This document shows positions 62,000-64,000 of a stretch of 64,000 nucleotides of DNA, piece after piece; within the stretch, counting starts at the first letter, position 1, and every line of letters begins with the position of its first letter. Source of the DNA: Parabacteroides sp. PF5-6 (lineage in GTDB: Bacteria > Bacteroidota > Bacteroidia > Bacteroidales > Tannerellaceae); the NCBI RefSeq assembly GCF_029504695.1, contig NZ_JAQFIN010000002.1, positions 186,001 through 250,000 on the forward strand. Direction: 5' to 3'. Under the pieces are notes generated by a model that saw only the letters and a program-made list of their open reading frames with translations, did not search any database and had not been told where the DNA came from. Both the position numbers and the translations under genes were made by a program.

Positions 62000-62995
62000 A
62001 TGAGAAATAAAATATATCTGCTTTTCCTGTTGTTTATCCCGTTGACGCTTGTGGCGCAGGACGATGATCATGTCTTTCGTTTTCTTCGTTTCCCCACATC
62101 CGCCCGGGCAAACGCTTTGGGTGGGCATACGGTTGCGTTGATCGAGCGCGACCCTTCCCTCGTCTTTCATAACCCGGGACTGCTGGGTGGAGAGATGGAC
62201 GGTATGGTCAACCTGAACTATATGAATTATATCTCGGATATCAATGTCGGGAGCGCACTCTATACCAAAGCGCATAAGGAACGGGGAGCCTGGGGAATCG
62301 GTGCTACCTTTATTAATTATGGTAATATAAAAGAATACCTGCCCGAGAATATTGCGGTGGGCGACTTTACGGCGAACGACGTCGGCCTGCAGGGTTTCTA
62401 TGCTTACGACCTGTCGAACCGCTGGCGCGGTGGGGTGACGATGAAATTTCTCTATTCGAGTTTCGCCGAGTTCTCTTCGTTCGGATTAGCCGTCGATGCG
62501 GGACTCAGTTATTATAATGAAGAAAAAGCCTTCTCTTTCGGTTTCACCCTGAAGAATATGGGGGCACAACTCAAGACGTACGACGACGAGCGTTACCCTT
62601 TGCCCTGGGATATTCAATTGGGTATAACCAAAAAGATGAACCATGCCCCGATCCGCTTATCCCTGACGGCGATGTATCTGAACCGTTGGAAGTTCGATAC
62701 CATCGACCAGACCGGAGCGGCCGATAAGGATAGTTTCTTTCAGACCTTTGCCAAGCACCTGGTCATCGGGGTCGATTTTGTTCCCTCCGAGAACTTTTGG
62801 GTCGGCCTGGGATTCAACCCCAAACGAAACATGGACCTGAAAGTAGAAAACGGGAATAAATTGGGAGGCTTCTCCGCCGGTGCCGGAGTAAAAATAAAGA
62901 TGTTTGATGTCGGCGTCTCCGTCGCCAAATACCACCCCTCCGCCATGGCTATGATGGTCAGCATCTCCACTACACTTTCCGATTTCCGCCCGTAA
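62000..62995 (+). CDS. porQ: type IX secretion system protein PorQ
   Basis: 331 residues from the ATG at 62000; the frame upstream enters the promoter. A signal peptide (~1-18, ending VAQDD) is followed by a beta-barrel-like sequence of alternating strands. FLRFPTSARANALGGHTVAL (~28-47) and VFHNPGLLGGEMDG are the conserved PorQ opening. PorQ is an outer-membrane T9SS component of the FadL/PorV group. Its neighbour cmk is a linkage known in other Bacteroidetes. Its presence supports a working T9SS, consistent with the sorting domains of the proteins at 1-8234. Confidence 0.85.
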   Translation: MRNKIYLLFLLFIPLTLVAQDDDHVFRFLRFPTSARANALGGHTVALIERDPSLVFHNPGLLGGEMDGMVNLNYMNYISDINVGSALYTKAHKERGAWGIGATFINYGNIKEYLPENIAVGDFTANDVGLQGFYAYDLSNRWRGGVTMKFLYSSFAEFSSFGLAVDAGLSYYNEEKAFSFGFTLKNMGAQLKTYDDERYPLPWDIQLGITKKMNHAPIRLSLTAMYLNRWKFDTIDQTGAADKDSFFQTFAKHLVIGVDFVPSENFWVGLGFNPKRNMDLKVENGNKLGGFSAGAGVKIKMFDVGVSVAKYHPSAMAMMVSISTTLSDFRP

Positions 62996-63020
62996 GAAGA
63001 GACGATTTGAAACCCGCCAG

Positions 63021-63155
63021 ACCCCCCTTTTTCAAACTACCAGTACTTTGCGCACAAACTACTAATACTTTGTCGACAAACTACCGGTAGTTTGCGCGCA
63101 AACTACCGGTAGTTTCCGAAGAAAATATTAATGCTTCATTTTCAGTGGTTTATAA
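63021..63155 (-). repeat. 22-bp alternating-palindrome array, copy D
   Basis: Four units (63033-63116, read on the minus strand): accggtagt, accggtagt, attagtagt and actggtagt, with linkers tttgcgcgcaaa, tttgtcgacaaa and tttgtgcgcaaa. Flanks cactgaaaatgaagcattaat and ccccccttttt correspond to those of copy A. It is the only minus-strand copy. Confidence 0.9.
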
Positions 63156-63194
63156 ACACACAAAATTTATTCGCATCGAAGAGAATGTGAAGAT

Positions 63195-63240
63195 TTTCTT
63201 CGGTAGTTAGTAGTTGGTAGTTAGTAGTTGGTAGGCGCGG
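63195..63240 (-). repeat. CTACCAA heptamer array, inverted relative to 8.7 kb
   Basis: Five 7-bp units on the minus strand (ctaccaa, ctactaa, ctaccaa, ctactaa, ctaccga). Next to them is gaagaaaatct, as at 8730. Confidence 0.8.
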
Positions 63241-63295
63241 AGCGGTGAATAGAAGGAAATGTGAAGATGCAGGATAATAGCAAGTGAACTATCCA

Positions 63296-63460
63296 GGCTC
63301 CCCTTCTTAGAAAAGAAGGGGGTGGACCAGAGCCGTAGGCGATGGTGGGGTAGTTTGATCCTAATTTTGTATGAGATAGGTATTTATCATTTGTCAGAAG
63401 ATCAAACTGCTCCACCACGGCAAGCCGTGGTCCCCCTCTTCTTGTCTAAGAAGAGGAGCC
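63296..63460 (-). repeat. 165-bp dispersed hairpin element, copy 2
   Basis: Nearly identical to 8395-8559 but in the opposite orientation. The shared block extends through the heptamer array and 22-bp array, so 63021-63510 as a whole is an inverted copy of 8330-8900. Confidence 0.85.
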
Positions 63461-63888
63461 TGGATACTGATATCGTAAATCTTCACATCTCAAACTATTG
63501 AAAAGCGCGCCACGCGCGTGAAATAGTAGGCATAAAAAAAATCAGAAACCATCTCCCGACGCCTTCTGATTGTAACCGTTTTTTAAAAATTACTCTATCT
63601 TGATTGCAAGTAATATTGACAAAAGAATAAAAAATTATTCTTTGTACACGCACCTTCACAGGAACCTGCACTTATAGGGTTTGCAATCGTATACCTTTTA
63701 TTATTTAACGATTCTGTTATATCATCTTTTTTTGCGAAAGTAATATTTAGGGCAAATAAGGATCTATTTTTTTGCGAGAGCAAATATAGACTGTGTAAAT
63801 AATAAAGCTGTTCATAATTGTGACGATTGTTTTCATGTATTTGAATGTGCAGTGTTTTTTTTTTCGGATATGGCTCTCTTTTTGCCGG

Positions 63889-63920
63889 TTTGGATGGTAT
63901 TGCCTGATTCGTTACTTTTG
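63889..63920 (+). promoter_or_regulatory. cmk promoter
   Basis: TTTG (63889-63892), a 20-bp spacer and tacttttg (63913-63920) match the consensus perfectly, 21 bp before the ATG. Between 63511 and 63888 there is AT-rich sequence with no gene I can support. Confidence 0.8.
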
Positions 63921-63941
63921 CAAAGGACAAAGAAAAATCAA

Positions 63942-64000
63942 ATGAAACGAATAACAATAGCGATAGACGGACATTCTTCGAGTGGGAAAAGCACGATGGC
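63942..64000 (+). CDS. cmk: cytidylate kinase, N-terminus only
   Basis: The window ends 19 codons into the gene. The visible part starts MKRITIAIDGHSSSGKSTM and contains the P-loop GHSSSGKST of CMP kinase, in the form usual for Bacteroidetes. It phosphorylates CMP and dCMP. The assignment rests on this loop, on the adjacent porQ, and on a perfect upstream promoter. Confidence 0.85.
   Translation, partial: MKRITIAIDGHSSSGKSTM

Noticed and set aside
63595-63957. 120-residue ORF on the minus strand upstream of cmk
   Set aside because: It overlaps the cmk promoter and start codon on the other strand, is AT-rich and shows no motif.

Overview
This window looks like part of a Bacteroidales chromosome, most likely Parabacteroides or another Tannerellaceae member (the genus is inferred). 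The evidence is the Bacteroidetes promoter pattern TTTG-N19-21-TAnnTTTG upstream of many genes, the sparse Shine-Dalgarno sites, the type IX secretion (T9SS) C-terminal sorting domains and PorQ, the glycine-lipid gene pair next to the dcw cluster, and families found mainly in this group (DUF3822, DUF4924, the exbB-X-exbD-exbD operon). No transposase, integrase, phage gene or CRISPR array is visible.

Layout. 1-8234: four tandem paralogous surface proteins (the first cut by the window edge), with a right-handed beta-helix, a nearly identical C-terminal domain and a T9SS sorting signal. 8235-10632: a 2.4-kb gene-free region packed with repeats. 10633-26083 (minus): yqeY and a complete dcw cluster, read as rsmH-ftsL-ftsI-murE-mraY-murD-ftsW-murG-murC-ftsQ-ftsA-ftsZ; the MurE DNPR motif points to meso-DAP peptidoglycan. 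26504-29827 (plus): glsA, glsB and cardiolipin synthase, a membrane-lipid block. 29839-41416: housekeeping and poorly known genes (rsmD, DUF3822, RecD-like helicase, rsmI, coiled-coil lipoprotein, HAD nucleotidase, prfC, rfbD, DUF4924, Mur-ligase-like protein, metallo-beta-lactamase-fold protein). 41417-42618: a second repeat block that repeats the element order of 8.8-10.5 kb. 42619-50014 (minus): PASTA protein-RluD-Ddl-acyltransferase, rpmH, sirtuin and an S9 peptidase. 50436-56322: purB, an RluB-type pseudouridine synthase with a long disordered tail, asnS, an Lrp regulator and a GNAT. 56558-61722 (minus): the ExbB/ExbD operon, tRNA-Ser, tatD, polyprenyl synthase and tonB. 62000-64000: porQ, another repeat block and the start of cmk.

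The genes mostly serve the cell envelope: septation and murein synthesis (dcw, Ddl, PASTA protein, Mur-ligase homologue), lipids (GlsAB, Cls, acyltransferase, prenyl carrier synthesis), outer-membrane energisation (TonB/ExbBD) and secretion to the surface (PorQ and its likely beta-helix cargo).

The most unusual content is non-coding. The gaps hold short degenerate tandem arrays with strictly fixed periods: 21-22 bp arrays (about two helical turns, several built of alternating palindromes) and 7-bp heptamer arrays. Each locus uses its own word but keeps the period. They sit inside larger composite dispersed repeats with MITE-like and hairpin elements. Some of the same intergenic words, and one complete 28-bp intergenic repeat, occur in frame inside the surface-protein genes.
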